From: Ruminococcus sp. UBA7013
GTDB lineage: Bacteria > Bacillota > Clostridia > Oscillospirales > Ruminococcaceae
Assembly: GCA_002449585.1 (NCBI GenBank)
Contig: DJXD01000035.1
Location: 1-22,519 of the forward strand
DNA: 22,519 nt
Direction: 5' to 3'
Within the stretch, counting starts at the first letter, position 1; each line of letters starts with the position of its first letter. This document shows positions 14,469 to 22,451 of the stretch, in pieces. The position numbers and the translations under genes are program-made. The notes beneath the pieces are model-generated. The model ran no database searches. It was not told where the DNA came from and saw nothing but the letters and a program-made list of their open reading frames with translations.

Positions 14469-16598
14469 TTATGATTTCGCAAGCAATCTTTCTTTGAGTC
14501 GGCTGTTTCGATGCGTGACAGTCACATGTTTCACAGCATAGGCAACGGCTTTTTTTGTACCGATCAGCACAAGCATTTTTTTGGCTCTGGTAATGCCTGT
14601 ATAAATCAGATTTCTTTGCAGCATAATAAAATGCGTCATCATGATCGGAAGAATCACAATCGGATATTCTGACCCTTGTGATTTATGAATCGTAATTGCA
14701 TAAGCATGCACAAGTTCATCCAGTTCTGTAATATCATAATGAATATGTCGATTTTCAAAGCGGATGATGATTTCTCTATTTTCTGTATCAATTGCAGCGA
14801 TTGTGCCAATATCGCCATTAAATACATCTTTTTCATAATTATTCCGGATCTGCATGACTTTATCATTGAGCCTGTAACAGCGTCCACTATGATTGAGAGA
14901 GATTCCTCCTGAATTCAGATTTTGCTGTAATAGCTGATTTAGATTTGTTGCACCAATGACACCTTTTTGCATGGGTGTCAGAACTTGAATTTCTTCCGGT
15001 TTGACATGGCAATAATTCGGAAGTCGGGTTTTTACTAATCCTACAATCTGCTGTGCGGCCTGTTCAGGCTCTTCACATTCGATAAAAAAGAAATCTGTTC
15101 CGGGAGGATTCTGCAAATTCGGAAATATGCCCTTGTTGATCTTATGGGCATTCGTGATGATATGGCTTGATTGTGCCTGACGGAAAATTTTGGTCAGCCG
15201 AATCACCGGAAATTGTCCGCAATCAATCAGATCACGAAGAACATTCCCGGCATCAACAGAAGGAAGCTGATCAATATCACCCACAAGAATCAGTTTCATA
15301 TGCAATGGAATCGCTTTTATCAGGGAATACATGAGTGTAATATCAATCATAGAAGATTCATCTATAATTAATACATCTCCTTCGAGCGGATTGGAAGCAT
15401 TTCTTTGAAATCCTTTTTCAGGATTATATTCCAGAAGTCTATGAATCGTTTGCGCTTCCATGCCCGTAGCTTCGGCCATATGCTTTGCCGCTCTTCCCGT
15501 GGGCGCAGCAAGCAGTATTGCATTTCCCATCATACGCAGACTTTCGATAATGCCAAGCGTTGTGGTTGTTTTTCCTGTGCCGGGTCCTCCTGTCAAAATC
15601 ATGATTTTAGAAGAAACTGCCTGCTGAATGCCCTCCGCCTGTATCGGATCATATTGCATATTCAATTTTCGCTCTAAAGCAGGAATATCAACCTGTATAT
15701 TCTGATTCAGGAGGCTATCTGCTTCTGAAAGTTCCCGTAGTTTTTTAGCAATGCCGCATTCTGCACGATAATAAAACGGGAGATAGATTGCCCCCTGCTC
15801 TTCTATTGCATCATATATAGTAATCATCCTTTGCAAAGCCGTTTCCAGTGCATTTTGATCAATTTCAAGCAGCTTCATGCATTTATCAAGAAGCTGTTCT
15901 TTTTCTGCATATACATGCCCCTCATCCGCCAGCTGATGTAATATATATATAATTCCGCTTCTGCATCGTTCCGGATGATGCTTGTCAAATCCGAGACGAG
16001 CGGCAATCGCATCTGCCGTTTTAAAGCCAATCCCCCGGATGTCATCCGCCAGCCGATACGGATTTTTTTTAACCAGTGTAATGCTTTCATCGCTATATTG
16101 TTTATAAATTTTGACAGCATAAGAAACGCTGATATCATAGCTTTGCAGAAAGATCATGATATTTTTGATTTCTTTCTGTCGTTTCCAGCTTTCTGCAATT
16201 TTTTGAATTCGTTTTTCCCCGATGCCCTCCACTTCGGCCAGTCGTTGGGGATCTTCTTCAATAACCCGGATCGTATCTGTCCCGAATTTTTGGACAATGC
16301 GTTTCGCATAAGCTTTGCCTACGCCTTTAATCAGGCCGCTTCCAAGATATTTTTCAATGCCATATGCTGTAGCTGGTGTTGTTTCCTGCCATTTTACAGC
16401 AGAAAATTGTGTCCCATATTTAGGATGATTGATCCAATTGCCTTCGATCATCAGCACAGCGCCAACAACAGCATCTGCCAGATTTCCCACGACTGTGATA
16501 AAATCCGTATGGCCTTGTACACTGACTCGGAGAACACTGTATCCAGTTTCTGGGCTTTGAAATGTAATATGCTCTACAACACAGTTAAATTTTATCAT
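14469..16598 (-). CDS. recD2: RecD2-family ATP-dependent 5'-3' DNA helicase
   Basis: 709 aa, close to the usual 720-750 for RecD2, the RecB/RecC-independent superfamily 1B helicase of Firmicutes and Deinococcus involved in DNA repair and replication. The N-terminal OB-like domain (residues 1-75) is followed by helix-hairpin-helix segments (GSGLIKGVGKAYAKRIV, AEVEGIGEKRIQKIAE, RGIGFKTADAIAARLGF). The motor domains carry Walker A GGPGTGKTTTT (about 336), motif II DESSMID (about 413), motif III GDIDQLPSVDAG, and the C-terminal IHKSQGSEYPIVILP and YTGITRAKK motifs. GGAG lies 8 nt before ATG 16598. Monocistronic, with its own promoter. Confidence 0.93.
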   Translation of the reverse strand: MIKFNCVVEHITFQSPETGYSVLRVSVQGHTDFITVVGNLADAVVGAVLMIEGNWINHPKYGTQFSAVKWQETTPATAYGIEKYLGSGLIKGVGKAYAKRIVQKFGTDTIRVIEEDPQRLAEVEGIGEKRIQKIAESWKRQKEIKNIMIFLQSYDISVSYAVKIYKQYSDESITLVKKNPYRLADDIRGIGFKTADAIAARLGFDKHHPERCRSGIIYILHQLADEGHVYAEKEQLLDKCMKLLEIDQNALETALQRMITIYDAIEEQGAIYLPFYYRAECGIAKKLRELSEADSLLNQNIQVDIPALERKLNMQYDPIQAEGIQQAVSSKIMILTGGPGTGKTTTTLGIIESLRMMGNAILLAAPTGRAAKHMAEATGMEAQTIHRLLEYNPEKGFQRNASNPLEGDVLIIDESSMIDITLMYSLIKAIPLHMKLILVGDIDQLPSVDAGNVLRDLIDCGQFPVIRLTKIFRQAQSSHIITNAHKINKGIFPNLQNPPGTDFFFIECEEPEQAAQQIVGLVKTRLPNYCHVKPEEIQVLTPMQKGVIGATNLNQLLQQNLNSGGISLNHSGRCYRLNDKVMQIRNNYEKDVFNGDIGTIAAIDTENREIIIRFENRHIHYDITELDELVHAYAITIHKSQGSEYPIVILPIMMTHFIMLQRNLIYTGITRAKKMLVLIGTKKAVAYAVKHVTVTHRNSRLKERLLAKS

Positions 16599-16628
16599 AT
16601 TATTTCATCTCCAATCTGTATTATTAAC

Positions 16629-16657
16629 AGTATAGCATAATTCTATGGAAAATGCAA
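16629..16657 (-). promoter_or_regulatory. Promoter of recD2
   Basis: On the minus strand, TTGCAT (16657-16652), a 17-nt spacer and TATACT (16634-16629) lie about 30 nt before the ATG. Confidence 0.7.
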
Positions 16658-16670
16658 GCAATATAACAAG

Positions 16671-16692
16671 CCCCTGACTAAAAAGACAGGGG
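16671..16692. terminator. Small hairpin terminator between recD2 and the CotH-like remnant
   Basis: CCCCTG (16671-16676) pairs with CAGGGG (16687-16692) around a 10-nt A-rich loop, and TTTTAT follows on the plus strand. On the minus strand the tail is CTTGTTATA. It may be the old terminator of the gene whose remnant lies beside it, since that remnant's stop codon is in the loop. Confidence 0.5.
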
Positions 16693-16788
16693 TTTTATGA
16701 TTTTCAGATAACGTGCTTTGAAGGTTTCACGGAAATCGGGATTTTTCATTAAGCTATAGAACAATCCAGTGAAATTCATAGGATACAT
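16678..16788 (-). pseudogene. C-terminal remnant of a CotH-like (spore coat kinase family) gene
   Basis: A minus-strand frame of 36 codons reads MYPMNFTGLFYSLMKNPDFR, then ETFKARYLKI, and ends in TAG at 16680-16678. The pattern W/F-Y-x-L-M/L-x-N/D-P-x-F-x-x-x-F/V-x-x-R-Y/W is the one I know from the C-terminal part of CotH-family proteins (protein kinases of the spore coat, also found fused to dockerins in ruminococci). Nothing before it looks coding, and the terminator of the ABC gene lies just upstream, so expression is unlikely. It may be chance similarity. Confidence 0.4.
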
Positions 16789-16801
16789 ATGAACAAAAAA
16801 T

Positions 16802-16829
16802 AACTGCTGCATTTTTACATGCAGCAGTT
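16802..16829 (-). terminator. Intrinsic terminator of the large ABC transporter gene
   Basis: A perfect 11-bp stem, AACTGCTGCAT (16829-16819 in the direction of transcription, plus-strand complement) with ATGCAGCAGTT (16812-16802), has a 6-nt loop. It is followed by ATTTTTTG on the minus strand, just after the stop codon. Confidence 0.9.
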
Positions 16830-16833
16830 GATT

Positions 16834-19800
16834 TTATTCTGTCCGGAGTGCCGTGACAGGATCTTTTGAAGCCGCTTTTTTGGCTGGGATCAATCCGCCG
16901 ATCAATGTCAGAATCACGCTGATCAATACCAGAACCGCCGCCGAAGCCGCTGGAAGTACAGCATTCACATCTGTAGAATCTGTAAGCGCATGAATGACCA
17001 TATTTCCCGGAATCAGGATAAGCCCGGTCATCCCTACACCGATCAGGCCGGAACACAGGCCTATAATAAATGTTTCCGCATTGAATACTTGTGAAATATT
17101 CTGCTTGGAAGCACCAATTGCCCGAAGAATTCCGATTTCTTTGGTACGTTCCAGAACGGAAATATATGTGATAATGCCGATCATGATGGAGGATACAATC
17201 AGAGAAACCGCTACAAAAGCAATTAGCACATAAGAAATCACGTTTACGATCGTTGTTACAGATGACATTAATAATCCAACATAATCCGTATAGCTGATTT
17301 GATTTTCTTCCGAAACGCTTTCATTATAGGCTTTAATGCAATCCGCAACGCCTTCTTTTGCTTCAAAGCTGTCTACATAGATATTAATACTGGTAGGCGC
17401 ATCCAGACTGACAACGCCGAACGCTGTCATATTTTCATCATACGTGCCAGAGGAGATATATCTTTCATAGATACTGAGCATAATATCATCATCAGGATCA
17501 TTCATATAATCATCCATCAATGCGGCAAGCTCTGTTTCAGATTTGCTGGATAAGGACATCATTTTTTCAAGCTCTTCCTGAGACATGCCTGTTTGTTCCG
17601 CATACATTTTCATCATATCCTCCTGAGACATGCCGGATTGTTCTGCATACATTTTCATCATATCTTGCATATTCATTCCGGAGGGAGTTGCACCCTGCTG
17701 ATTCATGTACATTTTCATGAGATCCTCTTGAGACATGCCAGAAGCGGAAGTATAAGCGGCAAGCATATCCTGCATAGAAGTTCCGGAGGAAGAGGGAAGA
17801 GCAGTTCCCTGATTCAGGAATGCTGACATAAGATCCTGTTGAGATCCGCCCCCTGCGGAGGATAAATAAGCAGACATCATATCTTGTGCAGACAATCCGC
17901 CGGACTGGCTGCCATATCCAGAAAGAAGATCCTGCATTCCGGATGCGGCAGTATACATAGACATAAGATCTTGCATAGAAGAGCCGCCCTGATTTAGAAG
18001 ATCCTGCATTCCCGAAGCAGAAGAGAAAATAGACATCAGATCTGTTGGGGAAGCACTGGAAGCACCGCCCATTTGTTCAAACAGCATTTTCATCAGACTT
18101 TCCGGGGTAAGGCCGGAAAAATTTGCATCTGCGGATTCTGTGATAGAAGCGATTGCCTGTAAAGTTCTATTGAGTGCAGAAATGCTTTGTCTGATATCTT
18201 CGACAGTTTCAAGACCGGCATCAACGGCATCAGAAGCATTTTGTTTTTGGGTTTCGATTTCAGCGGAAATATTATTTTTAAGATTTTCCAGATATTGCAT
18301 GACCATTTCAGGGGTAAGAGAATCCGGAAGATCAGGGGCATCTGTTGGGAAAATGGCTTCTGTTGTTGGTTCAGTAGATTCAGTAGATTCAGCAGTCGTG
18401 GCTTCTTCCGTTGTTTCTGTTTCAGAAGCAAGCGTTTCTGATTCTTGTGTGATTTCTTCTGTCAGTTCTGTAACGGGAAGGGGTTCAGCATCTGTGATTT
18501 CTTCTGTAGGCTCTGTAGGATCTATTTCCGAAGAAGGTATTTCTTCGGTGCTTTCTTCTATGAACTCTGTTTCAGTCGCATCTGTGATTTCAGAATCAGA
18601 GATTTCTTCCCAATCCGCAAGCGGCATGATGCTGGCCTGATGATAAACAAGAGGGGAAATTGTCACAGGCTGATTTCTATGGGACATATTTTTAATTCCT
18701 TCTGTTGCTTCTGTTGTTTCTTCTGTCTTATCCTGATTCAGAAATTGTTCCATCATCATGATAGATTGATACATAGCAGCTTTTTCAGAAACGCCCAATT
18801 CAGAAATATAATTTTTAGCATCGGCAATTTTTTCCTTATCGCTTTTGGCATCGAAATGCAGGCCATTGAGAATATTAGTATCTTCGTCTTTTTCCTGTGC
18901 CCGGACGACATCACTTTTATCTGTATAATCAATCAGATATTCTGTCAATGCGCTGGTATAGCCGACTGCGCTGTTAATCAATGCATTATCGACTTTTTTC
19001 TGACGGATCACACCTGTTATTTTCAATTCAAGTGCATTTTCAAGCATCTGTTTAAATTCTGAACTATCACTATCTAATTGTTCATAGAGACCTTCTGTAT
19101 TTTTATGATACATGTCACAGACAGGGACAAGATAGAATTTCTGACGGCAAATATCTGCATAGCTTATTTTTTTAGAATCCAGCTTGATTTCATCGCCGTC
19201 ATTCATCTGACTCAGCAGATCTTTATATTCTTTCGATGGCAGGAATCCGAGCTGATATAATACTGTCAATGGAATTTCATTTTGTTTATCAAGCACCAGC
19301 ACAAGCTCATCATAAGAATCCGGCATTGAGCCATAGATCAGATCATAATTATCTGTAATAGTAGGGCTGATTAATGAGCCATTTGTGCCGGGCATAAGCT
19401 CCTCAAAATTATTAGAGCTTGCCGGCATAGAGGCCATCATGCTAGAGTTTAATGCCATTTTCATCATAGCATCCATACGGGAGTTTCCGGTACTTTCTGA
19501 CAAAGTACTTCCATCAGTATTAACAAGCGTATCATCTTCATCATAAGTATAGACACTAAATTTTGTATCATAATTAAATACAATTCCATTTTCGCCGATA
19601 TAATTATGAATTTCACTTTCCGGATCATCTAAATATTGCTTAAAATCTGTCAGATTATTTTTCTTGATGCTGGTCTGGAATGTAGAAGCCATTTCCAGAT
19701 TACTCCCATCAGAATACACCCCATCTAATTTATGATCTGCTTCACTGAGCTTTTCTTCTGTCTTGCTTCTTCCAGAGAGCATAATAGATGCAAAATCCAT

Positions 19801-20730
19801 AGATTGCGCTTCAATCGAGATGGGATAAGAAGTCATAGTATCTTTCTGCAAATCGTCAATATAATTATTTACGCCATTGGAAAGCGATAAAATCAGCGCA
19901 ATGCCAATAATACCGATTGAACCAGCGAAAGAAGTTAAAAGTGTTCTGCCTTTTTTAGTTTTGAGATTATTAAAACTCAATCCCATAGATGTGAACAAAG
20001 ACATAGAAGATTTTCCCATATTTTCATGATGTGCTTCTGCTTTGTCCACTTCTTCCAATGGCTGTGTATCTTCCAGAATTTTTCCATCTTTGACCCGAAC
20101 GATTCTGGTGGCATATTCATAAGCAAGTTCGGGGTTATGTGTTACCATGATTACAAGGCGATCTTTTGCGACCTCCTGAAGCATATCCATAACTTGAACA
20201 CTGGTTTCAGAATCCAGCGCACCAGTTGGCTCATCTGCCAGAAGAATAGCCGGATTATTGACAAGTGCCCTTGCAATGGCAACTCTTTGCATCTGTCCGC
20301 CTGACATCTGATTTGGCTTTTTATGCAACTGATTTCCAAGCCCTACTTTCTGCAAAGCTTCTTTTGCACGTTTCCGGCGTTCTGCTTTAGAAATACCAGA
20401 AATTGTGAGCGCAAGCTCTACATTTGCGAGTACAGTTTGATGTGGAATCAGATTATAACTCTGAAAAACAAATCCAATTGTATGATTCCGGTAAGAATCC
20501 CAATCTTTGTCTTTATACTGTCTTGTAGAAATGCCGTTGATAATCAGATCTCCTGAATCATAACGATCCAGCCCGCCAATAATATTTAGCAGTGTTGTTT
20601 TTCCTGATCCAGAAGGGCCTAAAATTGCAACAAATTCATTATCACGAAAATTCAGGCTGACATCATCAAGGGCTGTTTGCGTCAGATCCCCTGTAACATA
20701 CTCTTTTCTGATATTTTTAATTTGCAGCAT
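16834..20730 (-). CDS. MacB/FtsX-type ABC transporter (ATPase fused to permease) with large repeat-bearing extracytoplasmic insert
   Basis: 1298 aa, about twice the length of MacB. Residues 1-225 form the ATPase: Walker A GPSGSGKT (38-45), MSGGQMQRVAIARAL, Walker B ILLADEPTGALD. TM1 is at about 262-287 (FAGSIGIIGIALILSLSNG). Residues 290-1150 form one extracytoplasmic region. It contains a MacB-like periplasmic-core part, a Thr/Glu-rich linker (about 705-800) and about ten degenerate repeats (about 905-1057, units such as MSQEDMMKMYAEQTG). The FtsX domain closes the protein with three helices (about 1153-1287), including ERTKEIGILRAIGASKQ and PAKKAASKDPVTALRTE. Family members act as mechanotransmitters that move peptides or antibiotics out of the cell envelope. 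The substrate is unknown. Monocistronic; AAAGGAG 8 nt before the ATG. Confidence 0.9.
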   Translation of the reverse strand: MLQIKNIRKEYVTGDLTQTALDDVSLNFRDNEFVAILGPSGSGKTTLLNIIGGLDRYDSGDLIINGISTRQYKDKDWDSYRNHTIGFVFQSYNLIPHQTVLANVELALTISGISKAERRKRAKEALQKVGLGNQLHKKPNQMSGGQMQRVAIARALVNNPAILLADEPTGALDSETSVQVMDMLQEVAKDRLVIMVTHNPELAYEYATRIVRVKDGKILEDTQPLEEVDKAEAHHENMGKSSMSLFTSMGLSFNNLKTKKGRTLLTSFAGSIGIIGIALILSLSNGVNNYIDDLQKDTMTSYPISIEAQSMDFASIMLSGRSKTEEKLSEADHKLDGVYSDGSNLEMASTFQTSIKKNNLTDFKQYLDDPESEIHNYIGENGIVFNYDTKFSVYTYDEDDTLVNTDGSTLSESTGNSRMDAMMKMALNSSMMASMPASSNNFEELMPGTNGSLISPTITDNYDLIYGSMPDSYDELVLVLDKQNEIPLTVLYQLGFLPSKEYKDLLSQMNDGDEIKLDSKKISYADICRQKFYLVPVCDMYHKNTEGLYEQLDSDSSEFKQMLENALELKITGVIRQKKVDNALINSAVGYTSALTEYLIDYTDKSDVVRAQEKDEDTNILNGLHFDAKSDKEKIADAKNYISELGVSEKAAMYQSIMMMEQFLNQDKTEETTEATEGIKNMSHRNQPVTISPLVYHQASIMPLADWEEISDSEITDATETEFIEESTEEIPSSEIDPTEPTEEITDAEPLPVTELTEEITQESETLASETETTEEATTAESTESTEPTTEAIFPTDAPDLPDSLTPEMVMQYLENLKNNISAEIETQKQNASDAVDAGLETVEDIRQSISALNRTLQAIASITESADANFSGLTPESLMKMLFEQMGGASSASPTDLMSIFSSASGMQDLLNQGGSSMQDLMSMYTAASGMQDLLSGYGSQSGGLSAQDMMSAYLSSAGGGSQQDLMSAFLNQGTALPSSSGTSMQDMLAAYTSASGMSQEDLMKMYMNQQGATPSGMNMQDMMKMYAEQSGMSQEDMMKMYAEQTGMSQEELEKMMSLSSKSETELAALMDDYMNDPDDDIMLSIYERYISSGTYDENMTAFGVVSLDAPTSINIYVDSFEAKEGVADCIKAYNESVSEENQISYTDYVGLLMSSVTTIVNVISYVLIAFVAVSLIVSSIMIGIITYISVLERTKEIGILRAIGASKQNISQVFNAETFIIGLCSGLIGVGMTGLILIPGNMVIHALTDSTDVNAVLPAASAAVLVLISVILTLIGGLIPAKKAASKDPVTALRTE
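17550..18015 (-). repeat. Degenerate in-frame repeats of about 45 bp in the ABC permease insert
   Basis: The coding strand repeats a 15-codon unit, clearest at 17560-17660, where two near-identical copies encode MSQEDMMKMYAEQSG and MSQEDMMKMYAEQTG. Upstream copies (MQDLLN, MQDLMSMY, AQDMMSAY, QQDLMSAF, MQDMLAAY, QEDLMKMY, MQDMMKMY) are more diverged and spaced by Gly/Ser-rich pieces. The newest-looking copies lie toward the C-terminal side. Confidence 0.8.
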
Positions 20731-20754
20731 AGATCCAACTCCTTTCTAATTCTT

Positions 20755-20783
20755 ATTATACCGAATTCTGATCACTGATTCAA
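20755..20783 (-). promoter_or_regulatory. Promoter of the large ABC transporter gene
   Basis: On the minus strand, TTGAAT (20783-20778), a 17-nt spacer and TATAAT (20760-20755) lie about 25 nt before the ATG, giving a short leader with an AAAGGAG ribosome site. Confidence 0.75.
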
Positions 20784-20879
20784 GTCATGAATGTGACAGA
20801 AAAATGAAATTTATGTGAAATCATTATGAAAATTAGAGAAAAAAATAGCAATGTGGAAAAACTTTGTGCAAAATATCCC

Positions 20880-20908
20880 TTGCATTTTTCAGGCAAATCT
20901 GTTATGAT
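20880..20908 (+). promoter_or_regulatory. Promoter of the MATE efflux gene
   Basis: TTGCAT (20880-20885), a 17-nt spacer and TATGAT (20903-20908) predict transcription from about 20915, leaving a leader of about 80 nt. Confidence 0.65.
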
Positions 20909-20920
20909 AATAACAATAAT

Positions 20921-20970
20921 CGTGTAGCTTTGGCGTAATTCCAGATTATGCCCCTGCTATGCGTTTTTTT
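20921..20970 (+). promoter_or_regulatory. Leader hairpin ending in T7: candidate guanidine-IV (mepA-motif) riboswitch or attenuator
   Basis: The outer stem CGTGTAGC (20921-20928) pairs with GCTATGCG (20956-20963). A TTT/CCT internal loop follows, then inner stem GGCGTAAT (20932-20939) with ATTATGCC (20945-20952) and loop TCCAG. T7 (20964-20970) follows at once, and the gene starts 27 nt later. A terminator between promoter and gene implies premature termination that some signal must relieve. The mepA motif, validated as the guanidine-IV class, sits before MepA-like MATE genes in Clostridia and works as a transcriptional ON switch through a terminator. The context fits. I could not align the conserved nucleotides, so the class is a guess, while the attenuator itself is well supported. 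Confidence 0.5.
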
Positions 20971-20996
20971 ATTTTCTCAAAAGGAGATGTATATTT

Positions 20997-22415
20997 TTGG
21001 AAAACAAAAATCAAAACCCTATGGCCGTCATGCCTGTGCCGAAATTGCTTAGAAGCATGGGACTGCCAATTATTTTATCAATGATGTTACAGGCGGTGTA
21101 TAATATCGTAGACAGCGCATTTGTCGCCAATATGAAAGAGACCGGAGCAGAAGCCTCTAATGCATTGACATTGGTTTTTCCTATGCAAATGCTGATGGTT
21201 GCCTTTGGAATCGGGACAGGTGTGGGCATGAATGCGCTTGTATCCAAATCACTCGGACAGCATGATCTGAAAAAAGCCGCCAAAGCCGCTGGAAATGCCT
21301 TCTTTCTGGCTGGCATGATGTTTCTGCTATTTCTGCTATTCGGATTGATTGGCGTGAAATCTTATGTCATGTCACAAGCCTCTCCGGAAACATCTGCATT
21401 AACGCTCGAAATGGCTGTTTCTTATTTGCAAATCTGCTGTATCTGTTCCATTGGCATCCTTGGTTTTTCGATTTCTGAGAAACTGCTTCAGGCGGCAGGA
21501 CATTCGGGCTATTCTACCATTGCACAGATCGCCGGGGCAATTACAAATATCATTCTAGATCCGATCATGATTTATGGCTTGCTTGGATGTCCGGAATTAG
21601 GGGTAAAAGGTGCGGCATATGCCACCGTCATCGGTCAGCTTGTTTCTGCTGGATTAGGATTTATATTTCATTTCCGTGTCAATCAAGAAATTCAGATTTC
21701 TGCGGATGACTGCAAACCGGATATAAAAATCATACAGGAAATTTATCGAATCGGCCTGCCTGCGATTATCGCACAAGCACTCATGTCACTCATGACTTAT
21801 GGCCTGAATATTATTCTTGTCAAGATCAGCGTTCCCATGCAAACAGCCTATGGCATGTATTATAAAATTCAGCAGTTTGTATTATTTGCGGCGTTTGGTC
21901 TTCGTGATGCCATTACCCCGGTAATTTCCTATAATCATGGGCTTGGCAGTCAAAGCAGAATCAGAGAAGGCATCAAATATGGCCTGATCTATACCAGTAT
22001 TCTGATGTTGATCGGAACGATTGGCGCAGAAAGTACGGCTATCTGGTTTTCACAGCTGTTCAGCATGACGGGGGAGACAAAGACATTATTTATTCATGCG
22101 ATGCACTGGATTTCCCTGAGTTTTGTATTTGCAGGTGCGAATATCACATTTCAGGGGATTTATCAGGCATTAGATGGCGGATTTGAATCTTTGATCATAT
22201 CGCTATGTCGTCAGCTGATGATCATTTTCCCACTTGTATTAATTTTTGCACACATGGCGGAAGCAAATCCGAATCAGAAATTTCTTGTTTGGGTAGCGTT
22301 TCCGATTGCGGAAGCATTGACTATGATCATTGGTATTATTTTACTGAAAAAGCTGTATCATAAGAAAGTCAGCACACTTTCCGGGAAACGTCTGCCAGAA
22401 CCGGCAAAGGCATAA
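20997..22415 (+). CDS. MATE-family multidrug efflux transporter, MepA-like
   Basis: 472 aa with about 12 membrane helices in two pseudo-symmetric halves. The start of the mature sequence (PVPKLLRSMGLPIILSMMLQ, then AVYNIVDSAFVA) and the FPMQMLMVAFGIGTGVG segment are typical of MepA-like MATE proteins, which export cationic compounds using a sodium or proton gradient. TTG at 20997 is the chosen start: AAGGAG lies 10 nt upstream, the only nearby ATG (20987) is out of frame, and the first in-frame ATG (21021) would lose eight residues and has no ribosome site. A leader attenuator precedes it. If that is a guanidine switch, guanidinium or related toxic compounds would be the inferred substrate. 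Confidence 0.9.
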   Translation: MENKNQNPMAVMPVPKLLRSMGLPIILSMMLQAVYNIVDSAFVANMKETGAEASNALTLVFPMQMLMVAFGIGTGVGMNALVSKSLGQHDLKKAAKAAGNAFFLAGMMFLLFLLFGLIGVKSYVMSQASPETSALTLEMAVSYLQICCICSIGILGFSISEKLLQAAGHSGYSTIAQIAGAITNIILDPIMIYGLLGCPELGVKGAAYATVIGQLVSAGLGFIFHFRVNQEIQISADDCKPDIKIIQEIYRIGLPAIIAQALMSLMTYGLNIILVKISVPMQTAYGMYYKIQQFVLFAAFGLRDAITPVISYNHGLGSQSRIREGIKYGLIYTSILMLIGTIGAESTAIWFSQLFSMTGETKTLFIHAMHWISLSFVFAGANITFQGIYQALDGGFESLIISLCRQLMIIFPLVLIFAHMAEANPNQKFLVWVAFPIAEALTMIIGIILLKKLYHKKVSTLSGKRLPEPAKA

Positions 22416-22420
22416 AACAG

Positions 22421-22450
22421 CCCTCACAGATCGAATCTGTGAGGGTTATT
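22421..22450. terminator. Intrinsic terminator between convergent genes
   Basis: An 11-bp perfect stem, CCCTCACAGAT (22421-22431) with ATCTGTGAGGG (22435-22445), is followed by TTATTTTT on the plus strand. It ends the MATE gene and probably also the convergent gene at the window edge (AAAACAG on the other side gives a short T-run). Confidence 0.85.
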
Positions 22451-22451
22451 T

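Noticed and set aside
15975..16640. Long (221-codon) plus-strand frame opposite recD2
   Set aside because: It is a shadow of the helicase gene, with Phe/Ile/Cys-rich low-quality sequence and no ribosome site.
17550..18015. CRISPR-like array
   Set aside because: The repeats are in frame, degenerate, without unique spacers, and lie inside a coding region.
18140..18640. Ser/Val-rich 166-codon plus-strand frame
   Set aside because: It is the antisense of the Thr/Glu-rich linker of the ABC protein; the repetitive look comes from the codon pattern on the other strand.
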